Source: Rahnella ecdela
GTDB taxonomy: Bacteria > Pseudomonadota > Gammaproteobacteria > Enterobacterales > Enterobacteriaceae
Length of the DNA stretch: 64,000 nt
Reading direction: 5' to 3'
Assembly: GCF_019049625.1 (NCBI RefSeq)
Contig: NZ_JAFMOY010000128.1
Span: 62,001-126,000 of the forward strand
Below, piece by piece: positions 1 through 9,048 of this stretch; position 1 is the stretch's first letter, and each line of letters starts with the position of its first letter. Position numbers and translations under genes: made by a program. The notes beneath the pieces were generated by a model, which ran no database searches, was not told where the DNA came from, and worked only from the letters and a program-made list of their open reading frames with translations.

Positions 1-996
1 AAAGTTCTGATAACGGTAAATCGCGCCGTTTTTACCGTGTAACGTCGCCGATAAATGGCCGTCAGTAGAGTATGGTGGAGTTTGCGGCAACAGCACGCCG
101 GTCAGACCGTACAAATCAGACAGCGTCTGACCGGAGAATTTCAGGCGTAAATCCAGACCGCCAAAATTCATCGGATCCTGCAAGGTACCGGCTACCGCCA
201 CCCGCGTATTACCGGAGCGTACGTCGGCCTGTAACGGGAACAACGCGTCAGGGTCTTTCAGCGCCAGCATACCGCCGATTTTACCGCTGCCGGAGAGCGA
301 TTCGCCGTTGTATTTACCCTCAACTTTCCAGCCAAAAACGTACGGCGGAGTTTTGGTTTTCGGCGCGTCTTTTTTATCGCCAACCACTTCGGTAAACGGC
401 AGCGGTTTACCCAGCGGATCAATCACAGCGCGGAAATCGGCTTTCAGCTTCGCGTCTTTATAATCGATTTGTCCGCGGTCAAACACGATGTCATTGAGGG
501 TAAATGACCAGGCTGAAGGCGGCTGTGCCGGGTCTTTGGCGTCGCTGTTGGCAAGATTAAACGTCCAGTTATTTTTGCCATTATCGAGGCGCAACAGCGA
601 AGCATCCGGTTGTTTCAGCCAGATACGCGGAATAAGGACTTCTTTATGAAGCAGCGCGAGCGGCGCAATGCTGGCGTCTACGCGGGCGAGTTTCACCATC
701 TGCGCGTCTTTCTCGCCGGTCTGGACGTCGGAAGGATTGCCGAGCACGATATCTTCGGCATGAATATGCGGCCACGGAACCCACGCACGCCAGCCTGCCT
801 CATCTTTCTGACGCGACCAGTCCACGCCTAAATTGCCGCGAATGGCGAAAGTACGGTTCAGTTCAGCGCTGACCTTTTGATTGATGGTAGGTTTGAGGCG
901 GTTCCAGTCGAAGGTCGCGATAAAAATCACGACAGCGATCAACAGAATCACAATGATGCCCACAACCCAGGAGATCACTTTACCTGTGCGCGTCAT
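1..996 (-). CDS. yhjG: AsmA-family envelope protein, YhjG-like (3' part outside window)
   Basis: The reading frame is open on the minus strand from an ATG at 994-996 to the window edge, so only the N-terminal ~332 residues are visible. The protein starts MTRTGKVISW, followed by one hydrophobic segment (about residues 8-26) that would anchor it in the inner membrane with the rest in the periplasm. What follows resembles the AsmA/YhjG family: long, soluble, beta-rich sequence with a TFDWNRLKP-type motif just after the anchor. AsmA-like proteins are thought to bridge the envelope and help phospholipid or outer-membrane homeostasis; the exact role of YhjG is not known to me. Its place next to pdeH and kdgK matches E. 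coli yhjG. Confidence 0.85.
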   Translation of the reverse strand, partial: MTRTGKVISWVVGIIVILLIAVVIFIATFDWNRLKPTINQKVSAELNRTFAIRGNLGVDWSRQKDEAGWRAWVPWPHIHAEDIVLGNPSDVQTGEKDAQMVKLARVDASIAPLALLHKEVLIPRIWLKQPDASLLRLDNGKNNWTFNLANSDAKDPAQPPSAWSFTLNDIVFDRGQIDYKDAKLKADFRAVIDPLGKPLPFTEVVGDKKDAPKTKTPPYVFGWKVEGKYNGESLSGSGKIGGMLALKDPDALFPLQADVRSGNTRVAVAGTLQDPMNFGGLDLRLKFSGQTLSDLYGLTGVLLPQTPPYSTDGHLSATLHGKNGAIYRYQNF

Positions 997-1208
997 AAAG
1001 CTGTTCCTTTCAGACAGTTAACGAATCCCAGAGTTTAACCATAGTTGAATTCGTCACAGCTTGCCGGAAACGGCAGGGAAAAAGGAAGTGAATCGGGGCG
1101 GGAAAGCAGGCAATAAAATCAAGTAAATCAGCAAAATAACAATGAATCACACCCCCTCTGCGCACCGGGCAATTTGAGACTTCGCCTCAGCGGGTAAGGT
1201 GTGATCCA

Positions 1209-1985
1209 TTATCCTTTGAAATGTATTGGCAGGTTATCGAGATTGTCGAACGTCGCCGGACGCGCCAGAAAATAGCCCTGAGCGGCGAGCGCATCAGAAT
1301 TACAAACCATCGCCCATTCCGTGGCAGTTTCAACCCCTTCGATGATCACGCCTTTGCTGTAGCGGTTCATCAGCGTCACCAGCGTGTAAAACAGGCGTGA
1401 GCCCTCTTCGCTCTGTCCCAAAAGAATAAACAAATCGCGGGCGATTTTGATGTATTCGTAATGCCAGGTGGTGAAAGAAGAAAAGTTAGCGATCCCTTGC
1501 CCAAAATCGTCGAGCCATAACCGGTCCGATTGCTCAATTTGCGACAGCGGAATACTCAGCGCGTGTTCAGCACTTTCGACCAGCTCAAAACGCACGTAAG
1601 GCATCGCGTTGATTTGCGCTTGCAGTGCCATGTCAGATTGCAGCATTTCCAGAACCTGACCATCGACGTTGATAGAAGCCAGTAATTCGTGGTCGATGAA
1701 CAGGCTTTGCCAGCGCTGTAACAGGTCGAGTTGCTCCTGCACAATTTGCAGGCGCTTGCCCACGGCTATCGCAACGAAATATTCTTCTGGCGAAATGAAT
1801 TTGTGCGGATCCGCAGGGTGGAAAACCCCGGTCAGCAGTTCAATCCCTAACAGCTTTCCTGTCGTGCGATAAATGGGTTGAAAACGGTACACTCTCTGAC
1901 ACTGACGCCAGTAAGACTGTGCTTTTACGCGTTCAATCGCAGTAAAAGAAGGCGTAATCAGCCCTAACATCATCTTAGTTATCAT
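1209..1985 (-). CDS. pdeH: cyclic-di-GMP phosphodiesterase PdeH (YhjH)
   Basis: A 258-residue protein made of a single EAL domain, the same size and layout as E. coli PdeH, the main c-di-GMP phosphodiesterase that keeps the flagellar brake YcgR off. Visible motifs are the EAL-equivalent IELLTG near residue 47, LDDFGQG near 158, a KIA lysine motif near 178 and IIEGVET near 214. The catalytic pattern therefore looks intact, with ELL for EAL as in E. coli. It lies between yhjG and kdgK as in E. coli. A sigma-28 promoter sits about 165 bases upstream, which agrees with its known status as a late flagellar gene. Low c-di-GMP would also lower activity of the cellulose synthase encoded at 11-13 kb. 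Confidence 0.93.
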   Translation of the reverse strand: MITKMMLGLITPSFTAIERVKAQSYWRQCQRVYRFQPIYRTTGKLLGIELLTGVFHPADPHKFISPEEYFVAIAVGKRLQIVQEQLDLLQRWQSLFIDHELLASINVDGQVLEMLQSDMALQAQINAMPYVRFELVESAEHALSIPLSQIEQSDRLWLDDFGQGIANFSSFTTWHYEYIKIARDLFILLGQSEEGSRLFYTLVTLMNRYSKGVIIEGVETATEWAMVCNSDALAAQGYFLARPATFDNLDNLPIHFKG

Positions 1986-2149
1986 ATTTTTCTGCCGTCA
2001 TGAATAAGAATCAGATCATCAGGGGACATGCGGCAACATGTGTTGCGTGACTACGATGGGTTCCATGTCTGCAAACCGGACTTCAGAGAAGCACGTCGTT
2101 TCATGGCGGCAAAGTAGCCCGGTTTCCTGGCTTTCATTAGTAGAGTTAT

Positions 2150-2176
2150 CTATCGGCGTAGCGAGCAGAAACTTTA
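2150..2176 (-). promoter_or_regulatory. sigma-28 (FliA) promoter of pdeH
   Basis: Read on the minus strand, this is TAAAGTTT, an 11-base spacer, then GCCGATAG. It matches the FliA consensus TAAAGTTT-N11-GCCGATAA at 15 of 16 positions (consensus from memory). It points at pdeH. Transcription would start near 2143, leaving an unusually long leader of about 155 bases. The rest of the 324-base gap between pdeH and the tautomerase gene holds a 10-bp inverted repeat (2116-2125 and 2221-2230) and a possible 28-codon upstream frame, 2051-2137. Confidence 0.88.
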
Positions 2177-2309
2177 ATCACTCCGCATTTCTCTGCATGA
2201 TTTGCGCATAAAAAACCCAAAAACCGGGCTGGAAGTTCCTTTTTGCAGGCTCTACATTAGGATGTTAGAAACATTTTTTTGACGTTTTATTTACAATCCG
2301 GAGAGAGAA

Positions 2310-2513
2310 ATGCCTTACGTAAATATCAAAATCACCCGTGAGGGGGCGACGGCAGAACAGAAGAAGGCCCTGATTGCCGGTGTGACGCAGTTGCTGGTGG
2401 ATACGCTGGGTAAGAACCCGGCCAGCACTTTTGTCATTATTGATGAGGTCGATACCGATAACTGGGGTCTGGGTGGCCGCCCGGTGACTGAACTGCGAAA
2501 AGAAAGTCAGTAA
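2310..2513 (+). CDS. 4-oxalocrotonate tautomerase family protein
   Basis: A 67-residue protein starting MPYVNIKITREG. Removal of Met would expose Pro1, the catalytic base of the 4-oxalocrotonate tautomerase superfamily. The length and the beta-alpha-beta pattern fit the short 4-OT subunits (DmpI/XylH/PptA type), which form hexamers or dimers. GGAGAGAG lies just before the ATG. It stands alone between pdeH and kdgK, and its substrate cannot be read from the sequence. Confidence 0.85.
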   Translation: MPYVNIKITREGATAEQKKALIAGVTQLLVDTLGKNPASTFVIIDEVDTDNWGLGGRPVTELRKESQ

Positions 2514-2599
2514 CATCTCCAGGTGGAAGTGCTGCTGCTTCCACTTTTCCCTTCGTTTTCACTTCGCTTTTTCTTCTTTTTTCTATCTCCTGCACAAAA

Positions 2600-2618
2600 A
2601 ATAAAACCTCGTTTTAAT
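2600..2618. promoter_or_regulatory. KdgR-box-like operator upstream of kdgK
   Basis: AATAAAACCTCGTTTTAAT agrees with the pectin/hexuronate repressor consensus AATRAAAYRNYRTTTYATT at 17 of 19 positions (consensus from memory). It is about 100 bases upstream of kdgK. KdgR controls ketodeoxygluconate genes in plant-associated enterobacteria, so the target makes biological sense. The kdgR gene itself is not in the window. Confidence 0.65.
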
Positions 2619-2716
2619 TTAATTGACTGACCGCATTCTTATGAAGAGACTAGAGCGCAATAATGACGGTCTTTTCTTTCCTTTCGTTTTAATGCTTCAG
2701 ACATAGGCCAGGTACA

Positions 2717-3655
2717 ATGACCCGCAAAAACATTGCCGTTATCGGCGAATGCATGATCGAATTATCTCAGAAAGGCGATGCCCTCCACCGTGGTTTTGGT
2801 GGCGACACGCTGAATACATCTGTTTATATTTCCCGCCAGGTTTCCCCGGATGCGCTGAACGTGCATTACGTTACCGCGCTCGGCACTGACAGTTTCAGCA
2901 ATGAGATGTTGCAGGCGTGGCAGAAAGAAGGCGTGGACACGAGTCTGACTCAGCGTCTGGAAAACAAACTGCCTGGCCTGTATGTGATTGAAACCGACGA
3001 CACCGGCGAGCGCACGTTCTACTACTGGCGCAATGATGCCGCCGCGCGTTACTGGCTCGACAGCCCGCAATCCGAAGAGATTTGTCAGAAGCTGGCAGAG
3101 TTCGACTATCTGTACCTGAGCGGTATCAGCCTTGCTATCCTTAACGATGAAAGCCGTGACCGTCTGATGACCCTGCTGAAAGCCTGCCGTTCACGCGGTG
3201 GCAAAGTCATTTTCGACAATAACTACCGTCCGCGTTTGTGGGCCAGCAAAGAACAGACGCAGGCCGCGTACAACGCGATGCTTTCCTGCACGGATATCGC
3301 TTTCCTGACGCTCGACGACGAAGACATGTTGTGGGGTCAGAAACCGTATGAAGAAGTGATTGCGCGCACTCACGCGCTGGGTGTCAGCGAAGTGGTCGTG
3401 AAACGCGGAGCCGACAGCTGCATCGTGTCCAGCGCCGAAGGCGAGCAGCATGATGTGCCAGCCGTGAAATTGCCGAAAGAGAAAGTGATTGATACAACCG
3501 CAGCAGGCGATTCCTTTAGCGCCGGATATTTAGCAGTGAGGCTCACCGGTGGCAGCGCGGTGGAGGCGGCAGTGCGCGGGCATGAAACGGCAAGCACCGT
3601 GATTCAGCATCGCGGGGCGATCATCCCGATGGAGTTTATGCCGGGGCGTGCATAA
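2717..3655 (+). CDS. kdgK: 2-dehydro-3-deoxygluconokinase KdgK
   Basis: A 312-residue PfkB/ribokinase-family sugar kinase. It phosphorylates 2-keto-3-deoxygluconate, the common product of galacturonate and glucuronate breakdown, to KDPG, which then enters the Entner-Doudoroff aldolase step. The N-terminal IAVIGECMIELS and the C-terminal anion-hole/catalytic motif DTTAAGDSFSAGYL (near residue 258) are the two PfkB signatures. The length equals the family norm. The gene is monocistronic, has a KdgR-like box upstream and converges on yhjJ, with a GC-rich palindrome between them. Confidence 0.95.
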   Translation: MTRKNIAVIGECMIELSQKGDALHRGFGGDTLNTSVYISRQVSPDALNVHYVTALGTDSFSNEMLQAWQKEGVDTSLTQRLENKLPGLYVIETDDTGERTFYYWRNDAAARYWLDSPQSEEICQKLAEFDYLYLSGISLAILNDESRDRLMTLLKACRSRGGKVIFDNNYRPRLWASKEQTQAAYNAMLSCTDIAFLTLDDEDMLWGQKPYEEVIARTHALGVSEVVVKRGADSCIVSSAEGEQHDVPAVKLPKEKVIDTTAAGDSFSAGYLAVRLTGGSAVEAAVRGHETASTVIQHRGAIIPMEFMPGRA

Positions 3656-3669
3656 GGCGGTTTGTTTAC

Positions 3670-3691
3670 CCCTCCCCTTCGCAGGGGAGGG
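3670..3691. repeat. REP-like GC-rich palindrome (copy 1)
   Basis: CCCTCCCC-ttcgca-GGGGAGGG is an 8-bp perfect stem with a 6-base loop, in the gap between convergent kdgK and yhjJ. The same core followed by AGC recurs at 45671-45694, next to an inverted second unit. This marks it as a dispersed REP-type element. In this position it could also stop or stabilise the two convergent transcripts. Confidence 0.7.
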
Positions 3692-3706
3692 AGCCGATCA
3701 AGACCT

Positions 3707-5218
3707 TTATTGCGTCGCCGCCGAAGCCGCCGGCACCTCGGTTGCCGGTGCATCTGCCGCCGGAGTTGTCTCTGCCGGCGCCATCACTTTGTCATACACC
3801 GCCCGCAGTTCACCTGCATTCAGCTCAGGTTCGCCCTTCGGCTGTGCAATAAGCATGGCTGGTTCACGGGAAAGCTGCTGTTTCAGCTCCTGATTCAGTA
3901 CCGGTAACGTCAGCGTGGAAAGGAATTGCTGACGCAACTGCTGGTACTGCTCTGGCGCAATATCCACGACGCCGTTCTGCTGCGAGCGCAAACGCTGGCT
4001 CATCAGTACATCTGTGTCTGTGCGGGCGTAGGTCGCGAAAAGTTTGCTCAGTTGATCGTTCTTCTGCGCAATCAGCGCATCAAACTCAGACTGTGAAATA
4101 CCTTTATCACGCACCACCAGCAATTCTTCGGACAAACGCTTAAACAGCTCGGCAAGTTTCGCCTGTGGCGCTTCGATGCGAATCGCACACTGGGCGCGCT
4201 GATATTGCACGTTGCAGTCAAAACCCAGTGCCGGACCCGGTGTGGTGGCATCTTTCTTCGTTTCGAAAGCGCTTTTCAGAGCTTCCTGCAAATGCCAGAA
4301 CAGCGCCTCACGGGCTAAATCACTGCGCCAGTATGCAGAAAGCGCCTGTGAATCCTGAATCGGCTGCCAGACGTTGTCCCACATTAACGAGAGGCGATCC
4401 TGAGTCAGATTTTCATCCATCACTGTCATCGACCTGGTGGTGACTTCCGAAAGCGTCGGCAAGGTTTGTGGCGTCTGACGGCTGCCCTTGAGCACGGAGA
4501 AGGTCCGGTTGATTTGTTCGCTTAGACCACGTCCGTCCACATTCCCGACCACAAACAGCGTCATTGCATCCGGGGTATACCATTGATGATAGAATTTGAT
4601 TAATGCTTCGATATTGACGGGTTTTGTCGGTAACTGATCCGGACTGTGGCCGACCAGAGTCGAACCTGCCATACGCGCACGCCACCAGGCATCCTGCGTA
4701 TTTTGCGGTAAAGAACCCACCGGATCCTGCGTTTCCTGACGCGCAGTGCTGACAAGCGCCGGTGTCACAGAAATTTTACCGGCAGTATTCGCCAGCCAGT
4801 TCAGCGCATCCTTGAGAAGATCAGGACGGTTATTGGGCAGGCTCAGGTTGTACATGGTGAAGTCGTAAGAACTGACAGCCGGTGGCAGCGGGCGCTGCGG
4901 ATTAATACTTTGCTGCCATAAAGACTGTAACTGAGACGTGCTGAATCCTTCGCTGTGCATCAGTGCCAGACGCGGAAGGAAATGGGCATAGCCCGATTGC
5001 TGGGATGATTCTGCCAGCGAGCCGGTGCGAACCACCAGGCGTAATTCAATACGATCGCTCGGGCGTTGCGGCGTGGTCAGCAACTGCCAGGTAAACCCAT
5101 TGTCCAGCTTGCCCTGCTGCCAGGCAGGATCAGGCTGTAATGCTTCAGCTTGCACATGACTTGCGGCTGCTGCCAGCAACAATCCACCAATGAGTAAACG
5201 GATTTTGGTGCCCTGCAT
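3707..5218 (-). CDS. yhjJ: YhjJ, periplasmic M16-family peptidase homologue, probably inactive
   Basis: The best start is the ATG at 5216-5218, preceded by AGGGG. It gives 503 residues with a clear signal peptide ending near SHVQA, so the protein is exported. Sequence and position match E. coli YhjJ, an M16 (pitrilysin-like) family member. The zinc site expected as HxxEH is replaced by HFLPR (around residue 94), so the catalytic Glu and second His are missing. This suggests a non-catalytic protein, or half of a hetero-oligomer. The C-terminus ends in a low-complexity Ala/Pro/Glu tail. A longer frame to 5287 exists but would hide the signal peptide. Confidence 0.88.
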   Translation of the reverse strand: MQGTKIRLLIGGLLLAAAASHVQAEALQPDPAWQQGKLDNGFTWQLLTTPQRPSDRIELRLVVRTGSLAESSQQSGYAHFLPRLALMHSEGFSTSQLQSLWQQSINPQRPLPPAVSSYDFTMYNLSLPNNRPDLLKDALNWLANTAGKISVTPALVSTARQETQDPVGSLPQNTQDAWWRARMAGSTLVGHSPDQLPTKPVNIEALIKFYHQWYTPDAMTLFVVGNVDGRGLSEQINRTFSVLKGSRQTPQTLPTLSEVTTRSMTVMDENLTQDRLSLMWDNVWQPIQDSQALSAYWRSDLAREALFWHLQEALKSAFETKKDATTPGPALGFDCNVQYQRAQCAIRIEAPQAKLAELFKRLSEELLVVRDKGISQSEFDALIAQKNDQLSKLFATYARTDTDVLMSQRLRSQQNGVVDIAPEQYQQLRQQFLSTLTLPVLNQELKQQLSREPAMLIAQPKGEPELNAGELRAVYDKVMAPAETTPAADAPATEVPAASAATQ

Positions 5219-5427
5219 GTGAACCCCTACGTAATGACAATCTAATTTTAAATTTGCTGTCCTGCCGGTGTCAGTTGACTCGCCCACAGGAACTGAATGC
5301 GTAAGTTTAAGGACGAAAAATACAGCCCTTCGTTAGACCGCGCTTTTTCTGCAAAGTCGCGCAGTCATCAAAAATATTCTGGGAATTATCGCCGGATGCG
5401 GCGTTCTGCGGACATATTATGAAGATA

Positions 5428-5458
5428 ATCCACCGGTTACATCAAGTAACCGGTGGAT
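5428..5458. terminator. perfect 13-bp hairpin downstream of dctA
   Basis: ATCCACCGGTTAC and its exact complement GTAACCGGTGGAT are separated by five bases (atcaa). The hairpin lies about 80 bases past the dctA stop codon, inside the 317-base gap between yhjJ and dctA. No strong T-run follows on either strand, so it may act as an mRNA 3' stabiliser or Rho-assisted terminator. I see nothing else in the gap beyond the yhjJ upstream region. Confidence 0.55.
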
Positions 5459-5535
5459 ATTAGGGGGATTTGAGGCTAAAAAGATGCGTTTTTAGAAACG
5501 TTTAACGATATTTTCGTCCATCATCAGGCCATTAT

Positions 5536-6828
5536 TCAGAAACCTGAGGCGGACTTCTCAGCCTCTGTCAGACCTTTCTGGCCGTTCAGTGTCGCTTTTA
5601 ACTGCCCCTCATCGAGCTGATCGCACCATTTTGCAACCACGATAGTCGCTACACCGTTACCCACTAAGTTGGTCAGCGCACGCGCTTCAGACATAAAGCG
5701 GTCAATCCCCAGAATCAGCGCCAGACCCGCAACCGGCAAGTGCCCTACCGCCGAAAGTGTTGCAGCCAGGACGATGAAACCGCTCCCCGTCACCCCCGCC
5801 GCACCTTTTGAAGACAACAACAGCACCACAATCAGGGTGATCTGATGCCAGATATCCATGTGGGTATTGGTGGCCTGAGCGATAAACACCGCCGCCATCG
5901 TCAGATAAATCGAGGTGCCATCCAGATTGAAGGAATAGCCCGTCGGGATAACCAGTCCGACGACTGATTTCTTACAGCCCAGGCGTTCCATTTTATCCAG
6001 CATACGCGGAAGTGCGGATTCAGAAGATGACGTCCCGAGAACGATCAGCAGCTCTTCTTTAATGTAATTAACAAACTTGAAGATGCTGAAACCGGTAAAG
6101 CGTGCGATAAGCCCGAGCACCACCACAACGAACAGAATACAGGTCAGGTAGAAGCACAAGATAAGCTGGCCGAGTTGCACCAGAGAACCGACGCCATACT
6201 TACCGATAGTGAACGCCATCGCCCCGAAAGCCCCCAAAGGAGCCAGACGCATAATCATGTTGATGATGCCGAAAATGACCCCTGAGAAGCTTTCAATCAC
6301 ATTGAAAATCAGCTGGCCTTTGTGGCCCATGCGGTGCAGCGCAAAGCCAAACAGCACAGCAAACAGCAGTACCTGCAAAATATTACCGCTGGCAAACGCG
6401 CCAATCACGCTTGATGGGATAACATCAAGCAGGAAAGGAATGATGCCCTGGCTTTGTGCCTGTTCGGCGTAAACCGCGACGGCTTTGGCATCCAGCGCGG
6501 CAGGATCGACGTTCATTCCCGCGCCCGGTTGCACGATGTTGACGATCACCAGCCCGATAATCAGCGCCAGAGTACTCACGATTTCAAAATAGAGCAGCGC
6601 GATGGCCCCTGTGCGTCCCACCGCTTTCATGCTTTCCATGCCTGCGATACCGGTGACGACGGTACAGAAGATGACAGGCGCGATGATCATTTTGATTAAC
6701 TTAACAAAACCATCACCTAACGGTTTCATTTGCGCGCCGATATCCGGATAAAAATGCCCCAGCAGCACGCCCGCAGTAATTGCTAAAAGAACCTGAAAAT
6801 ACAGACTCTTGAAGAGTGATTTTTTCAT
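5536..6828 (-). CDS. dctA: C4-dicarboxylate transporter DctA
   Basis: A 430-residue DAACS-family (glutamate transporter fold) symporter that imports succinate, fumarate, malate and aspartate with protons. Family motifs are visible: the serine-rich re-entrant loop [11 protein letters not shown] near 270, [13 protein letters not shown] near 305 and the tip-2 region around 350. Eight membrane helices plus two re-entrant hairpins are expected, and the hydrophobic pattern fits. The length is almost identical to E. coli DctA (428). It lies between yhjJ and yhjK as in E. coli, transcribed alone from the 237-base gap upstream. I could not identify a convincing DcuR or CRP site. Confidence 0.96.
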   Translation of the reverse strand: MKKSLFKSLYFQVLLAITAGVLLGHFYPDIGAQMKPLGDGFVKLIKMIIAPVIFCTVVTGIAGMESMKAVGRTGAIALLYFEIVSTLALIIGLVIVNIVQPGAGMNVDPAALDAKAVAVYAEQAQSQGIIPFLLDVIPSSVIGAFASGNILQVLLFAVLFGFALHRMGHKGQLIFNVIESFSGVIFGIINMIMRLAPLGAFGAMAFTIGKYGVGSLVQLGQLILCFYLTCILFVVVVLGLIARFTGFSIFKFVNYIKEELLIVLGTSSSESALPRMLDKMERLGCKKSVVGLVIPTGYSFNLDGTSIYLTMAAVFIAQATNTHMDIWHQITLIVVLLLSSKGAAGVTGSGFIVLAATLSAVGHLPVAGLALILGIDRFMSEARALTNLVGNGVATIVVAKWCDQLDEGQLKATLNGQKGLTEAEKSASGF

Positions 6829-7065
6829 GAATACCCATCCTGAAGTGAGTGCATCGCCCTTGGTTTTTTAAGATCAAAGATAATGAGGCGAGTGCATTGA
6901 AGTAACATCAACACAACATGATGGAAATATTTCGTTTATCTGTGCAATGACGACTCATGAAAAACCAGAGCGGAAACCATTCAGCGCGGATTTAAGTAAG
7001 TAAAGAAACCAAAGAGAGTCACAAAAGTGGCCGGCAGGAGGGAGGTTTCCTGCCATTCAGAGCAT

Positions 7066-9048
7066 TCAGGAAGGCTGACAGAATTTGCGTTCGAATTCTT
7101 TTTTGGAAAGCGGCGGGGAGAATAAATACCCCTGTCCGAGGTGAATATTTTCGTTCAGCAGCCACAAGCGCTGCTCTTCAGTTTCAACTCCTTCGGCGAC
7201 CAGCTGGATATTCATCGCACGCCCGATAGACGCCACAATGTTCACCATGACTTCGTCCTCAGGCAGAACGCTGACAAAGCTGCGGTCGATTTTGATGACA
7301 TCAATCGGCAGCGACCGCAGGCGGTTGAGATATTCAAGACCGGAATAACCCAGGCCAAAATCATCCAGTTCAATCGACACGCCCGCTGCGCGTAATTCGC
7401 TCAGTAGCACGAGCGCGCGATCCAAATCTTCAATTCGCGCCGTTTCGGTAATTTCCAGAACCAGCTGTCCCGGATTGATTTTGTAGCGACTCAGCAGGCT
7501 GCGCAATTCCGGCAGGAAATTACGCTGCTGTACCTGAACGCCGGAAAGATTAACCGATAAGGGCAGCGTGATCCCGCGCTGTTGCCAGTCCGCGAGTATC
7601 TGGCAGCCGAGCTCCAGAATTTTGTATCCCAGCAGACTCATCACGCCAATTTCTTCAGCCAGCACGATGAAATCGCTTTCCAGCCCGTAACTGCCATCAG
7701 CCATTTTACGTCGCAGTAAGGCTTCCGCGCCGACCACTGCACCGGTTTTCATATTCATCTGCGGCTGGATAAACAGCGTGAAATCGTTTTGCTCCATGGC
7801 ATGCAGAATTTCGTTTTCCTGCAATAAGCGTTTCTGAATCTTTTCGGTCAACTCAGGTTCGAAGAATAAAATCTGATTTTTACCCAGCTGATAAGCGGAA
7901 AGTCTGGCGGCTCGCGCGTTAGACATCATCTGCTGCGCACTTACCGGGTATTCGTCCGTGTGCTGAACGATGCCAATACTGCCCGTCGGATGCAGCGACA
8001 TATTACCCGCGTGACTTTCCTGCGGTGCATTAATGCGTTCCATGATTTGTCGCGCCAGCCGCATCGCCATAAAGGGACGCGCGATATCTCCCGCGAGCAG
8101 AGCAAATTCGTTGTAACTCAGACGCGCCATCAGGCAGTGTTCTGGCAGCACCTCCATAATAGAAGATATCAACGGGCAATCGACATGGCCGTCATCGCGC
8201 AGGCTTTCGATGCCGATCAGCAGCAGGTGGAAACCTTTTTCCGGCTCCGCTGAACTGAGCCGCTGTTGCAGGCGCTGCACGAACTGTTCTTCATTATTAA
8301 GACCGGTTTCAGAACGCGGCAACGCGCTTTCACTATTTTGCGGTAATTTTTCTCGCTGTTGCTGATTGCGGTTATAGCTGCGTACCAGCATACCGATTTC
8401 GTCATCTTCATGACGTTCAGGCAAGGTCAGCTGATGATAAGGAACGTCGCTTTCCGGCAGGGATTCCAGCTCGCTGGCTATCGTTCGCAGCGGTTTGACG
8501 ATCAGGCGATTAATCACCCAGCTCAGGGAAATCGTCAGGATCAGCGCCAGCAACAGATAAGTGGTCAGCATGGTCGACAACGCACTGACGATAAACTGAT
8601 ACATCCGGTAGGAGTCAGCCTGCAGGACCAGAAAGGCCAGCGGTTTTGGTGCTTTGGGGCTGGCAGCAGCAGAATAAAGAGGTACTGAAATGGTCACCGG
8701 CAAATTAAACCCGCGGATAACCCATTGCGGCACGGGGCGGCCAGGCGGGAAATGCGTGTGCAACGCCGCGATTTGGTTTGGCATCACCACATCGGCACGA
8801 CTAAGAATACCCACCGGTTGCAGCGTATTGAGGATATCCTGAGTTTCTTCCAGATCGACATCCAGTACGGCTTGCGACAGCGGTTCACGAACAGAATGTG
8901 CAATATTTTCAAGTTGCTGGGCGTAATCGTCCCTCCTCTGTTGCACAAAGTGAAACAGCTGGATGACGATAAAGATACAGATAGTAAATGCAGCGATGCC
9001 TGATACCGCCGCCATCTGTTTGATCGTTAATGAACGCCTGACCCGCAA
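7066..9048 (-). CDS. pdeK: membrane c-di-GMP phosphodiesterase YhjK/PdeK (HmsP-like)
   Basis: The frame begins at a TTG codon (9046-9048) with TGGAGAA before it. The start is supported by the match of the first residues (MRVRRSLTIKQMA) to E. coli YhjK. The 660 residues are laid out as follows: TM1 near 10-30, a periplasmic sensor region, TM2 near 155-178 with a HAMP segment, a degenerate GGDEF domain (signature replaced by SYNEF near 315) and a C-terminal EAL domain. The EAL motifs GAEALLR (near 439), LDDFGLGYSG and AEGVET look intact, so c-di-GMP hydrolysis is likely. It is transcribed away from the cellulose operon, as in E. coli. Confidence 0.92.
   Translation of the reverse strand: MRVRRSLTIKQMAAVSGIAAFTICIFIVIQLFHFVQQRRDDYAQQLENIAHSVREPLSQAVLDVDLEETQDILNTLQPVGILSRADVVMPNQIAALHTHFPPGRPVPQWVIRGFNLPVTISVPLYSAAASPKAPKPLAFLVLQADSYRMYQFIVSALSTMLTTYLLLALILTISLSWVINRLIVKPLRTIASELESLPESDVPYHQLTLPERHEDDEIGMLVRSYNRNQQQREKLPQNSESALPRSETGLNNEEQFVQRLQQRLSSAEPEKGFHLLLIGIESLRDDGHVDCPLISSIMEVLPEHCLMARLSYNEFALLAGDIARPFMAMRLARQIMERINAPQESHAGNMSLHPTGSIGIVQHTDEYPVSAQQMMSNARAARLSAYQLGKNQILFFEPELTEKIQKRLLQENEILHAMEQNDFTLFIQPQMNMKTGAVVGAEALLRRKMADGSYGLESDFIVLAEEIGVMSLLGYKILELGCQILADWQQRGITLPLSVNLSGVQVQQRNFLPELRSLLSRYKINPGQLVLEITETARIEDLDRALVLLSELRAAGVSIELDDFGLGYSGLEYLNRLRSLPIDVIKIDRSFVSVLPEDEVMVNIVASIGRAMNIQLVAEGVETEEQRLWLLNENIHLGQGYLFSPPLSKKEFERKFCQPS

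Noticed and set aside
2051-2137. 28-codon frame in the pdeH leader as a real gene
   Set aside because: Too short to support from sequence alone and with no ribosome site; kept only as part of the leader observation.
1986-2150. c-di-GMP riboswitch in the pdeH leader
   Set aside because: The leader has a small AGCC/GGCT hairpin but lacks the GEMM-I conserved blocks.
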